DNA of 64,000 bases from Hanleya hanleyi (Eukaryota > Mollusca > Polyplacophora > Lepidopleurida > Hanleyidae), in NCBI GenBank assembly GCA_036873755.1, contig JAVTVY010018755.1, positions 1-64,000 of the forward strand, given 5' to 3'. Numbering within the stretch: position 1 is the stretch's first letter; every line of letters begins with the position of its first letter. Of the stretch, positions 1 through 13,600 are shown piece after piece. Under the pieces are notes generated by a model. It was not told the DNA's origin, searched no databases, and was given only the letters and a program-made list of their open reading frames with translations. Made by a program: the position numbers and the translations under genes.

Positions 1-1093
1 ATAAATTTAAACAATGGATAGTATATTCTACCCTTAAACATATCGCTGCATCAAGACAGGCAACTGTAAACAGTCACCTCATGTCAGTGTTCTCACAGAC
101 TGGATACAATTTGTTGTTGAGTGAGCAGGACACTGGACTTAAAATGGTCGATTTAGGCGGACTGCACTAAAGTAAGGGGAGAGTAATATTATACTATTTA
201 GTGTGAATGAATGAAATATAACTCGTAGAATTGCATATTCAGCCAAGCAGGGAAGGATGGCCAACTTGATATCCAAGGACCGAACTTAATGTCTGCCCAA
301 AGTTCAATCAGTCATGTGATTGATATTCCAATAGTGAGATACCAGACAAATTACCGTGCAGACTACCACATGTATAAACAACTACAAACTTCCATTGGTT
401 GAAAAGGGGTCATCTAATAAACAAAGAGCATTCAAATGGGCAGATTTGTTTAAAATCTTTTCCTTCGCTGTACAACAGTATTATACTTCAAAGCTTTCAC
501 TATATTCCAGGTCAATTTTAAATCAGTAGTGACATCACATAGCGATATAGGCAGCATTTATTATATACTTGGTGATGAGATAGTGAAAATTATCAATCGA
601 ATAAAAGCGATATTTTCACAGTGATGATATCAAATATATCATCACTGTGATGATATGGAAAATGACGTCACAGCGAACAAATACATGTCACCGTGGACAC
701 AGTGATGAGGCAATTGACCGAACCTCCACAAGGTTTATGCGCCAAAGAAAAACACGCTAAATATTTGGGAAGGATTTGTATGTTATTATGCCTTATGATG
801 ACCAGATTTTGACAGGAAATAAAACACAAATAGGCATAAAATGAGTAAGAAATACCCGCAATGGCGGGTAATTCAATGACAGGGAACTCTTGTCAGTGAG
901 CATTCATTAAGAATCGGCAAAATCACAATGACAACTCCGCAGGCTCTCACCACCGTCGAAGCTCCACACAACAACAACCACGCACGACCGGTAAATCTAA
1001 ATCTGGCTGTAACTTACCGTAACCATTCGATTTTGCTAAATCAAAATAGTGCTATTTGGGTAGACATGAACGAAATCAAGGGCGAATGTCGAT
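1..1093. other. Intergenic/downstream DNA, no gene seen
   Basis: I recognise no coding exon here. The only clear structure is a small perfect inverted repeat at 617-649. Confidence 0.5.
617..649. repeat. Short perfect inverted repeat
   Basis: The arm cacagtgatgatat at 617-630 is mirrored by atatcatcactgtg at 636-649, with a 5-nt loop. Its function is unknown; it may be a remnant of a small foldback element. Confidence 0.7.
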
Positions 1094-1099
1094 TTTATT
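1094..1099 (-). terminator. Candidate polyadenylation signal of WASHC3
   Basis: A canonical AATAAA reads on the minus strand about 400 nt past the WASHC3 stop codon. I saw no nearer canonical hexamer between it and the stop. Use of the site is inferred. Confidence 0.4.
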
Positions 1100-1242
1100 T
1101 GAAATGAGAATATTCTGTGCAAAGACAAACACTGTGTGGAACCAGGGAGGTCAACGAGAAACCAGTGCACCAGTCCTGCCCGAGTGCAGACAGCGAGACA
1201 AGCCAGACCTCTACACAGGATCGACCGTGCTTTTCTGCCGAA

Positions 1243-1269
1243 GGGGGGAGGGAGGGAGGGGGGGGAGGG
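1243..1269 (+). other. G-quadruplex-capable G-run
   Basis: The plus strand has a run of G-tracts of 3 to 8 separated by single A residues. This fits the pattern for an intramolecular G-quadruplex. It lies in the likely 3' UTR region of WASHC3, where the transcript itself is C-rich. Confidence 0.6.
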
Positions 1270-1497
1270 CAGTTGGCCCACTCGATGAAATATTTATGAT
1301 ATTCGTCAAGAAACAGGTGATATCCTCTATATATCAAGAGAGAGAGGCTATGTATATGAACAAACCTCTGCATGGGGAGAGTAGATCAAACCCTGATCAC
1401 ACTGGTCTGATTACAGGTAAGCTTAACCTAACTAAACTAGTCCACGTACAATGACATGTTCATGTTGAATAGTTGTCAGTATAGCTGAACTGCTCAG

Positions 1498-1618
1498 TTA
1501 ATCACTGAAGCCACTGCTGTCCTCTTCCTCATCTGACATATCATCACTCGACTTATCACTAAAGTCATCGTCACTGTCCTCCTTAACGCCTCCTGCTGGC
1601 GCTGCTGCATCTGGGGTG
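1498..1618 (-). CDS. WASHC3: WASHC3 coding exon 6 (acidic C-terminus, stop)
   Basis: 121 nt after a TTTTTCAG acceptor. It encodes TPDAAAPAGG followed by an acidic Asp/Glu/Ser stretch ending SSGFSD and TAA. The human protein also ends in an acidic stretch closing SSFSD. A minus-strand AATAAA at 1099-1094 would give a 3' UTR of about 400 nt. Confidence 0.93.
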
Positions 1619-4600
1619 CTGAAAAATAAGTACAAAATCAATATATGTTTGATGGTTTCTAAGCAGAACAAACATAAGAAGTACTCCTCGATAGTACATT
1701 GCAGATTTAAACGGTTAATGTTACAAGTGAATAATACACGATCACCAGTTGAAACCAATTCCTGTAATATAAGTAAAGGCAGGAATGGAATGTACAGGAA
1801 GTATGATCCCAAAATTTACTCCAGAAGTCAACACAGCAGCTCATATGTCAGTCAGTCTACTCTTCAAATATATCGGGCAACCAATGACAGATAAAGTTCA
1901 ATGTGAGCACTTACTCTAATAAATCGGGATCAAGACCTTCTGCACTCATTTTCATTTTGATGGCTGGAGGTGGAACACCCTGACAAACATACAAATACAA
2001 CATGGTCATTATGAGAAAGAAGTCTAACACAGAAAAGTAGTACTGATTTCTTCTCGCACTGTTCTTGGTTCTCTTCATTGTATTATAGTTATGGAGCATA
2101 AGCCAAGACATAATTCATGTAAGGCGAGATATTGCTTTTCAATGTGACTTGACATGTTAGCAAATGGTCACTTTACCATTTCTCACTATTGGAGATCCTG
2201 TAAATTCACATCACTTCATTTTTTACATGACCAATATGCCTATAAGCTTGATATATCTTCCTGGAGAACAGATTATCAAGCATATGGAAAATAGTGTGTA
2301 CTTCAGCTCACAGTATTATATGTTAGTCTATGTTCAGCTACCTCAACAAAGGCTAGAGTTACATCCAGAAGCTGGAATTTGGAGGAGTGTGCCAAGGAGA
2401 CCAGAAGAGATATTTCATACTTTTCTGTTACAGATTTCCGGTAATGATTTTAGGACTTTTTGCATATTCATAAAAGTCCACAAATAGTACTCAACAATGC
2501 TCAAATTAAGTGATATAGGTTTTTGCATTTCATAAATTATATTTTCTCTGTTTTGCAACTATTTCAAAGAAAAGTAATATTATCTCATGAGCAATAGAAT
2601 CATGGGCTATTGAGTTTCTGTGAAAAATTTTAAGGTCATAGTGAGGACACGGAGAATGTGGAGATTGGAATTGAGTGTTTTATATAACTGTGCCTCTGGT
2701 TACTACACTTCTTGATTCAGCTTGGACTTCCAGCTGAGAGTCCTTGTCTTTTTGATATATTCTACCCATCAATGATTTGGTTCAGACCATGACAGGCCTG
2801 ACAGAAACCACCCTGTGGCTATGTTTCAAAACAATGATCAAAGAAAACAGGTGGTTGGGATATGAACATTGTTTTTAAAATAAGTGCTGGATGGTTTTTG
2901 TCATTGCTGTCTTAGACTAAACAAAACCATAGATGGGTCTACAATGTATCAAATACAGAAGTGCTCTCAGCTGAAAGTGGTTCATACTCCCAGGGATTCA
3001 TTCACGTCGGTTCTACGTACCGAATTTCGGTTCGTAGATTGAGTTTAAAAACTCAATTTTTCAGTTCAAAACTCAATTTTTTTGAGTAAAAAATCAATAT
3101 TTTTCACCAAAATATTTATACTCAATTTGTGTGTTGGAAACTGAATTTTCAAGCTGCGGAAACTGAATTTTCAAGCTTCATAAATTCGAAATTTCAATAC
3201 ACGATTGTTGGAAAATCATCTGGTAAAACTCAAATGAGCACCATGGTCGCGGTAGCAAATGTGAATCTGTCGGCAGCAACAACAACGTCAAATGTAAACT
3301 CTGTCAGCTGCTCTGAATTTACCTCGGACGACTTAGTCTGTTAACGGGATATATTCATCCGAGACTGATTCATCCGAGGTACCTTTAGTTACATCGTATA
3401 TTTCCGTGGAAGAACCCCGAATACTTATGAACCGTATTTTCACTGTACCATCGAATCGCCATTTTTGTTTGGTTTCCATTTCGAACGGAGGGAGATACAA
3501 ACAATAATAAACACACGTTGTCTTCGTCGAATGCCAATCGAAAGTTGACACGAACGTACAGCGTGCGTTTTGAGCACATGACAAGGGAGTGAACTCTTCC
3601 TGCAGCGACATAGCCGGTCGCTTGCAAGCATTTTTGAAGTGTTTCATTGTTTTTTTCCCCCCCCTTTTTTTTGTTAACAATATTCTATCACATGGTAGTG
3701 TGACTAACGTCACAGGACCTACAAAGTAGTGTGGGCTTTCGGACTCTGACGCGAACTGAACTCTTGGGAATCCCCCCACCCCAAGTTGAAATCCTGCCTA
3801 TATTAAGATTGGCACTGCCCAAGTCGGAATCACCAGTGATTTTCATCAAAAATCACCAGAAATTTTCATCAAAAGTAGGTCAGCTCAGAACTTGCTGGTA
3901 ACAGTCCCCTAATGCACCTTCATGCCAAAAATCAAGATTTTAATATCAACGGTTCTCCTTATTTTGCCAATGAAAGGATTCGGATGGACTCACTCTCTCA
4001 TTACTGGACAATTTGCAAATGAGAGCCTACTTCGTAGGAAAACAATATCATCATCAAGACTCCTATTATTTGTGGAATCCAATACAATCATCGTGTAACT
4101 ATTTTATAAACTAGTAGGATTTTGTTTTTCATCGTTTCTTTCTGACAACATGGAAATGAGTAAACGCAATCAATAACACAAAATGATTTTAATTACACAA
4201 AAGGTTAAAAATACATCAATTGGTAACAGTAGACAAGCTTCATAGAAGATAACATTTACTCTGGTTTGTAAAAAAATTATATACTCAACTTCGGGGGGGA
4301 AAATGACCCTGGTTTGTAAAAAAATTATATACTCAACTTTAGGGGGAAAAAATGCTGATAAATTTTATTTTAACTCAATTTGACTGTAAAAAAAACTCAA
4401 TTTTCTGGATTTCGGTTCGTAAAATTTGGACTTCTATGAATCCCTGACTCCATGTAAGAATCACGAGACAACGCTTACAATAGCCAAGTCTGGGGACAAT
4501 AATGTGTCTAGACTTGTGCCTTTTCAGCGACACAAAGATTCAGACAATAAATTCCTACATGAAGTATCGACCCTGAAAGTTAACGTTGATGCAATAAACG

Positions 4601-7600
4601 TAGCACGGTACCATAGTATCCCTGCATGTTTTAAAAGAACAATGTATATGTTAAATTATAATTGGACCTACCACTTTGATCATTTTGAAGAATTTGATGT
4701 ATCTTGGATCTTGAGATACAGTCATCTCTGGTTTGGTCTCCTCTACAGGCTCAGGCAGTGGGGCTGCAGATGGTGTACTTGTCTCGGGCTACAAAGAGAC
4801 AACAGCATTCATGTATCTTTGAGTACACTCCCACGATTCGTCCGAGTTGGCGATACATACACAACATAGTGTTATTTCTTCAGACACAAATGGACAATCT
4901 ACTAGTACCCAAACCTATATATTCTTATACCACTACTTCAAGGTACAAGACAGTTACCGAAATATGCACAGTTTTATATTAAAAGACTGAAGGATCACCC
5001 ATATAATTCATTCAATTTTTCTAATCTAATCCTATGCAGTATGTATGGTAGAAAACTTTCAGCAGAGGTCACAGTATACAGTAAATGTGCTAGGGGAATT
5101 GCTATTCACTGATACAGGTGTACAAAAATCTTCAAAACTTTTGTGATACCTATGGAGAGAGGGGGGCATGTTGGGTGTGATTTATTTATTTTCCCATGAT
5201 GTTGAACAGCACAGTTATGGGCACTCTAATAAGTAATCATACAAAACAATACCCGCTCAATGCCATGACAAGCAAATATGACTACGGTAAGTTCCCTAAG
5301 TATTCGTGACCAGAAGTGAATATCGCAGTCGTGAAAAACTGACCACTTCCGAATAGTTTGTGCAGGTCAGTTCAGAAAAACGGACGTTTTCGTAAATTAG
5401 AGTCCCCATATTAAATGCCCATACCGTTCGACAATGAAAGGTCACAATACGTCGACTGTGGTGTTTCTTTAATTTTGTGATATTTACCCCAGACAGCACT
5501 CTTAAATGATATAAGATCGACAACCACGAGACATTCACTATACTTTGTGTGTAGAATGAAACCTAATATACTTCGGCGAAGTTCAGTGGTACGAACACGT
5601 GTGGTCGAGGGGAAACCCCGAAGCAAAACCCGGGAAATGTTTGTTGTGCATTTAGATTTGTCAGGCAATAATTCGCAATTGATCAAAGGATAAATAAAGC
5701 ATTCTTTCTGCTCTTTAACCATTAAATTATGTTCGAATAATTGACTGCAATGATCGGCTGACAATGAAGAGATTAGTTTCATCGGACGCCCGGCCAATTT
5801 AAAATCACAAATTCGCGTATATCTTTGTATTAGTATATACGGGACAAGGGCATACTGTCACTTAGACATTCTGATATTTTCTTTATTTTCTCTTCAGGAC
5901 ATGCTTGAACTTTTGCAGAATTTTTTTCACGTCCGAGAAGACTAGGCACAACTATCCCAGTCACGCCAATGATGTTTAGGTGAAAATATATAACGATCTA
6001 ATGAAGAAACACAGATTACGTCATTTTCAGATTGAGAATCAAACTTAATAATTTCTTGATTGCTCTTCATAGGGAAATATTGTGGAAGGGCTTTTCAAAC
6101 TGTTTATGTCAACGAAACGAACAGCAAATTAAGCAAGCGCCCGACACTATCTGAATACCCATATGAGGGCCAACTCGGCTGAGACCCATATCAGGGTCAA
6201 CTCGTCTGAGACGATATACAATCTCCCCAGCTGGAACGAGCTCATCCCGCCATGAATAGCGGCTAAACGAAAGACATGAATTACTTGCCCATTCTAACAA
6301 TTCACTGTATCCCTTCGATCCTTTATTAACAAATGTATGAAAATACTTTCATAAAATTAGGTGGGGTCTGTAGACATGGAAGAATGAAAGTTTCAACATG
6401 CCACGTGTTGGTTATACATTTTCCCGCCATACAGAGTTGCAATAACATCACATGATCAATACTTGGATAGCATGGCACGTGGGCCAAACTTTCGCTTGTA
6501 CACGGTTCTCGCTTCATAATATATTCAGCCAACACAACCTCAATATATTATGCTTTCGTAACAGTGAGATCACGACTCTCATGAAAAATACAAAAATAAA
6601 AATTGGTTCAATCTGTTTCAGATGTGAATGTATTCTGGAGTATTTCTGACGAAAGACAGATCGATAGATGATGATGACGAAACAGCCAAATGTTCAACTG
6701 TGTTTTATCTAATATTTAATACCTCATGAGTTCAGCAAAACTAATTCACATTTCAGACAGTATAATTTAGAGAATAAGTAGACAGAAAACTTATTAGTTT
6801 ATTCCATCCTTTTATTTTTTTAACTTTTAATCTCAACCCACTATTCCGACCTCCGCTTCAGTTGCTATCAAATTACCGCCTATGATCTCGGTTATCTTAC
6901 GTAAAAGTCTCTTCCGACATTCAACATTTGTGTCAATAATCAAGTCAGAAGTACCGTAATATCTTCACTGATAGTGTAAAAAAAACTCACTCAAAAATTC
7001 TATTTTTCAAGGACTTTCAAGGCCTTTAATTTTCAATATAAAAATTATGCAATTTTACAAACTTTTAAGGACCCATGCGAACCATGAAACAATGACACCG
7101 TGCAGAATGACGCCGTTCCACGCTTTTTACGGCTATGAAGATTCCGATGCAGCCATATGTCACGGTTAACCCTGCACGTCACAGCTTTCCTTTCATGATA
7201 ATTCTCTGAATAATATCCTCGTTTCTATTTTATCCAGGGGTGATTGAAGAGAATAAGTCTGTACTACTGCTTGCTCTTGAAAAGTTGAATACAAGAGCGC
7301 AAACTTCTTTCGGTATGCATCACCGCAAATTCCACGGCCGTAATATATTCTGAATCCCCGCGTTCGTTGAAAATGATACGTTTCTAAATCATTTTTGTCT
7401 GAACAGTACAAAATATGTTTTCAGTATCATAGCTGGGAATCTCAACATTCGTGTCTTCGGAAAAAAAAATCTGAAGTCGGACCCAAACAGGCACGTTTCT
7501 GGTTTTAGGGTGAGGCGCACATGGCATACAGTCGCCAAAACTGATGCAACTTGGGGTTGAATTTGATCGTAAATCTCTACCCCGTGACTAAGAAAATCCG

Positions 7601-10600
7601 TGGTTCAAATGTCTGGTCAAACTTCAGCATTATATTTTTTTAAGACCGAATGAAACGTAACTTCCAGTTCTTCATTTTAATATTTTCAGTATAATATCGA
7701 ATGTATATGCTCTCTTCAATCGGCAATGTTCAATATCGCACGTCCCCGTAAACCGGCAATATTCCCAAATTAATGACCATGAGAAATCGCGGTTTAAATA
7801 TTGGATACATTTCGTTTGAGACATAATGAAAATCAACTTAGTTGTTACAATTGGTTTATCAAATACTAATTCTAAGGAAACTCGTCGATCTGGAAGTTTT
7901 TCCATCGCACAACCACATAATAATATCAATCTCGCGACCACGATAAATGGGGGATTTTCGAATAGTTAGGACCGCGGTTTTTCGCGAATGGGCCGTTTTC
8001 GATTACTTAGGGAACAGTGTCACGTGACTTGGCGAAAAATGCCCGTTTTCGAATTTACTTAGGGTCGCGAATACTTAGGGAACTTACCGTACTATACACA
8101 TTTTTACCTTCGTGACCTTTGAAAATAAGTCAGGTAAATCCAGAGTGAACTTTACCTAAGTGAGTAAGTGAGTAGGATTTTAACGTCGTTTTCATTTTTT
8201 CAGTCATATCATGGCGGTGCCTACTTGTACCTGAACACGAGAGTGTCCTCAGTTCCTATTATCCTGGACAATGATCAGCCCAGCCAGTACAACACACGAT
8301 CACCCATCCAAGTATTGACCAAGCTCAACGTTGATCCAACGAGAACCAGTGTGCTCAACGTGATACGCCGTACTCCTTTAGAGGCCCTCATAAGATGGCA
8401 TTGTGCCACAGATTAATGCTCTAGCCCAATTTGCTCCAATATTGTGTTCACAATGAACTATGACTGCAAATGACATTTTGACCCCTGCAATCTTTGAAAT
8501 TAGGACAGGGTCAATCCTTGTTTAACTTGATCTAGAGGCCCTGATTAAATGAAAGAATAGATCAAGGCTCTAGCCCTGTGTGTTATTTGGGATGGACGAA
8601 GGGACGGAATTACCATAGTCCCCTATCACTTACATGTTGGGGGAACAAAAATTTAGTTTTGAATTTCACCTGTGCTGTAGCTGCAGGGGAGGCACTTGTA
8701 ACAGTTGATGAGGTACTGCTCGTTGGTGCTGTGACATTTTCTAATCCTGGTATTGAGGATAACTGAAAGTAGAATCCCATATGCATGTCTGGTCACTAGT
8801 ATAAGATCACCATCGTTGGAATGCTAGAGAAACTCAATGTTCATGTCTGAAGAGTATACATTTTAACCTAGGCTCATCTGTGAAGTAAACAACTTAAATG
8901 CTGTATTATGAAAAGTGACATATGAAATATTTGCAATACCATACATGATTATCATTCATCAGGATGTTGCACTATTCAACTGTAGCAATATTAAGTTCAA
9001 GTTGAAATTTCTCAAATTTTATGGGTATAGAAAAACAAACTTCGGAAACTAAAACGAGAGATCCTGAAGGATCTTGGTGCCCACCATTGTCTGATAACTG
9101 TAAGCTAATAACAAGAGGATCTTTTTGTCCATTGTTACTAAGAACGAACAATTGATTTGTAATATTGTTTACAGAATTTCGAATCTGAGCGAAAAAGATC
9201 GAAAAAGGGACACTGGAAAACACCAAGATATAATCTTTCTAAGTTTCAGGAGTTTCAAGATTTCTAGAAACTGTTCTTATGTCGGTTGTTATAGTACAAG
9301 AGAAATGAGCAAAGTTAGTCTGAAAGTGAATGTATATGTACGGAGGATCCTTCGTCTTCGTTTTGTAGTATTTTTATTTATTTTATTTTTTTGCACATGT
9401 CGTCATTGGGTACAGGAAGCGGAGACAAATCTCTTTGACACTTTGGCATGAGCTATGAAACATAATTAAGATTTTATAATTAGGAACAGATTCTAATTCT
9501 GTTCTGGTTACTGGGCTAGTTTGAGATATCTCTTTCAAGATACCATGCTCGAAAATAGTAAGATGGTACAATACTTAATACTGAAGAGATCCGGTCCGTG
9601 TAGTAATGTTGAAACTTCGAAAGTGTCTGAATCCTGATTATCTCCCTTAGATCGAAACGTGCAGTAGTCTACAGTTGTCGAGTTGTGACGTCGTGTCACA
9701 AGAGTGACGTCCCTTCATGTAGCCGACCCGCCGGCAGATGAAAGGGTGGGGCAGTTCACTTGCAACTGCATGGACTAAAGAAAACTGATTTAAAATTTGA
9801 AGAAATACATTTTAAATCCGAATTATTTGAACTCCTTGATATGGAAGGTGAAGGTATGGATATTCTCTGTAGTCAATATATAGAATATGCCCCACCGTTT
9901 GATCCGCCGACTCTTGTGATGCGACGTCACAACTTGGGAATACCGTATTAATTTGAAGCGTAACCTGGATTTTCGAATCGGATCAAAAAGGTATCTTGCA
10001 CAACTATGTACCTGTGTACCAAATTTCGGAAAGATCCATGAAATATTTCCTGAGAATTCACGATAACTAAGTTTCAAGGGGAAATTCAAGATGGCCACCT
10101 GGTGGCCATATTGGATTTTCGAATCGGACCAAAAAAGGTATCTTGCACAACTGGGCAACAAGGGGAATCTGTGTACCAAATTTGAGGAAGATCCATGCAG
10201 TACTTCTTGAGAAATCACGATAAAGTTTCATTGGGAAATCCAAGATGGGCGCCTGGTGGCCATATTGGACTTTCGAATCGGACCGAAAAAGGTATTTTGC
10301 ACAACTAGACGCCAAGGGACCTATGTACCAAATTTGAGAAAGATCCCTGCAGTTCTTGCTGAGAAATGACCTGATGGCCATATTGGATTATCGAATCGGA
10401 CCAGAAAAAGTTTCTTGCACAACTAGACGACAAGGGGAACCTGTGTACCAAATTTGACAAAGATCCATGCATTAGTTCCTGATAAATCGCAATAACAAAG
10501 TTTCATGGGGAAATCCAAGATGGCCGCCTGGATCATGCAGTACTTCCTGAGAAATGACGATAGTTTCATGAGGAAATCCAAGATGACTGCCTGGTGGCCA

Positions 10601-13600
10601 TATTGGACTTTCGAATCGGACCAGGAAAGGTATCTTGCACAACTAGACCCCAAGGGGAACCTGTGTACCAAATTTGAGAAAGATCCATGAAGTAGCTCCT
10701 GAGAAATCGCGATAACAAGGTTTCATGGGGAAATCCAAGATGGCTGCCTTGTGGCCATATTGTATTATGGCCAGGTATCTGGCAAAAGATATCTTGTACA
10801 ACTAGATCCCAAGGGGAACCTGTGTACCAAATTTGAGAAAGATCCATGCAGTAGTTCCTGAGAAATTGCGATAACAAGGTTTCATGAGGAAATCCAAGAT
10901 GGCCGCCTTGTGGCCATATTGGATTTTCGATTCGGACCAGAAAAGGTATCTTGCACAACTAGACCTGAAGGGGAACCTGTGTACCAAATTTGAGAAAGAT
11001 CCATGCAATACTTCCCGAGAAATGACGATAACAATATTTCATGGGGAAATCCAAGATGGCTGCCTGGTGGCCATATTGGATTTTCGAATCGGACCAGAAA
11101 AGGTATCTTGCACAACTAGACCCGAAGGGGAACCTGTGTACCAAATTTGAGAAAGATCCATGCAGTAGTTCCTGAGAAATCGCGATAACAAGGTTTTATG
11201 GAGAAATCCAAGATGGCTGCCTGGTGGCCATATTGGATTTTCGAATCGGACCAGAAAAAGGTATCTTGCACAACTAGACCCCAAGGGGAACCTGTATACT
11301 AAATTTGAGAACGATCCATGCAGTAGTTCCTGAGAAATCGTAATAACAAGGTTTCATGAGGAAATCCAAGATGGCTGCCTGGTGGCCATATTGGATTTGC
11401 GAATCGGACCAGAAAAGGCATCTTGCACAACTAGACCCCAAGGGGAACCTGTGTACCAAATTTGAGAAAGATCCTGAGAAATCACGATAACAAGGTTTCA
11501 TGGGGAAATCCAAGATGGCTGCCTGTTGGCCATATTGGAAGTTTCGAATCGGACCAAACAAGGTATCTTGCACAACTAGACCCCAAGGGGAACCTGTGTA
11601 CCAAATCTGAGAAAGATCCATGCAGTAGTTCCTGAGAAATCACGATAACAAAGTTTCATGGGGAAATCCAAGATGGCTGCCTGGTGGCCACATTGGATTT
11701 TCGAATCGGACCAGAAAAGGTATCTTGCACAACTAGACCCCAAGGGGAACCTGTGTACCAAATTTGAGAAAGATCCATGCAGTAGTTCCTGAGAAATCGC
11801 GATAACAAGAATTGTTTACGGACGGACGACTGACGAAAAGCGATTTTGAACAGCTCACCATCTGGTGATGGTGGGCTAATAATGGATATCAATTTAAGCC
11901 TAAAGCCTCATATTATCTATCATCTAGGCAGAAATTCAATACCATGTTTTTAATGTCATTGAAAATTTTGACAGCTTTTGATGAACTAAGAATATTGACA
12001 AAATGTACCAATTTCAGTCCACAAAAGAAAAACATAACCAGAAATTTTACCAAGTGGGAATCTGTGGAAATTGGTGTCCAATAATTTCACTTAGTCCCAA
12101 GAAGTGTAACATTCCTGTCTTGTTCCTATGCTTCATGGAAGGCTACTCACACCCTAAGCCAGAGTTATGAATGAAGTGTCTTACATGTGTAGTTGGACGT
12201 ATACCCCATTTGTTTGAAGCCGACTCACCTTGGTTTCCAATATGTTCATGGTGAACTCTAACCTCTGTATCCTGACAGAGAGATCAGCGAGCTTCTCCTC
12301 ACATACTCCCGAAAAATGGTTGAGGAACCGCGCTGTGTGCGATATAAAATGGTTGAGGAATGCTATTGTTCTCTTCTGATGGATGGCCTCGACCTACAGT
12401 GAGATAGATAATATAATTATACATCATCATCTATTGTTGTCACTGGAAACAAGAAATGTAAATATTACATGTTCATGAAAGATTGTCTAGAGTCGATTCA
12501 CACATCAGGAGTGATCTACAGCTAATTTGAACAAAACAGGAATTTTGATCCATCTTAGCTACAGGGAGAAATTGATTGTAAACAGACAGATTGGACAGAA
12601 CAGCCGCGGATTCACTGTTGCTACCATATATAGGTCATATGGCGGCACCTACATCGGAGATGTTGGAATAGGACTTGTGTCAGAAATGTCATTAAATTTT
12701 GAGGTAGCATGTGGGTATAGACATTTCATGGAAAGTAGGTGGCTGTTTTAGTCACGGTAGGGGGGTCAGAAAGGAACTCCTACTGCCTTCTAATGGCATC
12801 CCTTGGTGATTCAACCAAACACAGCTCATGTTAGACCTAGTAGCTCTGAAGGAGGAGAAATCTAGCTGGGTAGAAAATATTTAGGAGGTCTACATCGACC
12901 TGAAAATGTAGCGGACAATCTTCCTCAGTGACGAATTGGTGAACCAGGAGCCAAATCACATGCCTTTATTAATAAACACTTGGGAAAGTCTGTCTTGCCT
13001 ACAATCACAAGAATATCAAAAGGTACATTTGAGTCTTTTCTTTCATACCTTCCCAACTATACTAGACTTTAGTTCAACAAGCTAAGCACTACTGACATTT
13101 AATTTTGTGATATTAACACTGCACGTAGGGTTTAGCCATCAAATCAAAAATTTCTATCACAAAATTTTGGACGCCCGACCTGGATCAGGTCGAGAGGATT
13201 TCTGCATCAAAAAGTCAATGTTGGCTACCTTTTTGCACTTGTATAAGGATAGAATACATAAACACCTCAACAAAAGTAAGTTCCCCCCTAAACATTGGCT
13301 AATATTTTCTAAGATAGTTATGCGATTGTAATGAGATTTCTCACACAGCATCAGTTGGACCAGCGCAACAATCAGAGGAAATGATTACCCTGTAGGTGGC
13401 GCTATGCCTGAATGCGCATGGATTCAATGCAAGACAGGCGCATTTCAAAAATTGCAAAACAGATTATCAAAGACAGATTTTATTCAATCATGAACAAATC
13501 CTAACAGGTGAAGCAAAGACAGTGCTATCCAATCACACGGTTTGACCAGAGCAACAATCGGTGAAACAGATTACCCTGTACTTGGTGCTATGCGTGAATG

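Noticed and set aside
1036..1454. Overlapping ORFs on both strands near the G-run
   Set aside because: They overlap one another in different frames, have low-complexity composition, and lie in the WASHC3 3' region.
3333..3779. 148-codon minus-strand ORF
   Set aside because: It lies inside the CAGGG transposon and has no recognised domain; it may be a transposon remnant but is not supported as a gene.
4426..4982. Plus-strand ORFs of 147 and 92 codons
   Set aside because: They overlap WASHC3 exon 4 on the opposite strand, which has clear homology and splice sites.
9823..11892. Many overlapping ORFs of 60-130 codons on both strands ([24 protein letters not shown] proteins)
   Set aside because: They are frames through the ~160-bp satellite, appear in several phases and on both strands, and repeat with the unit.
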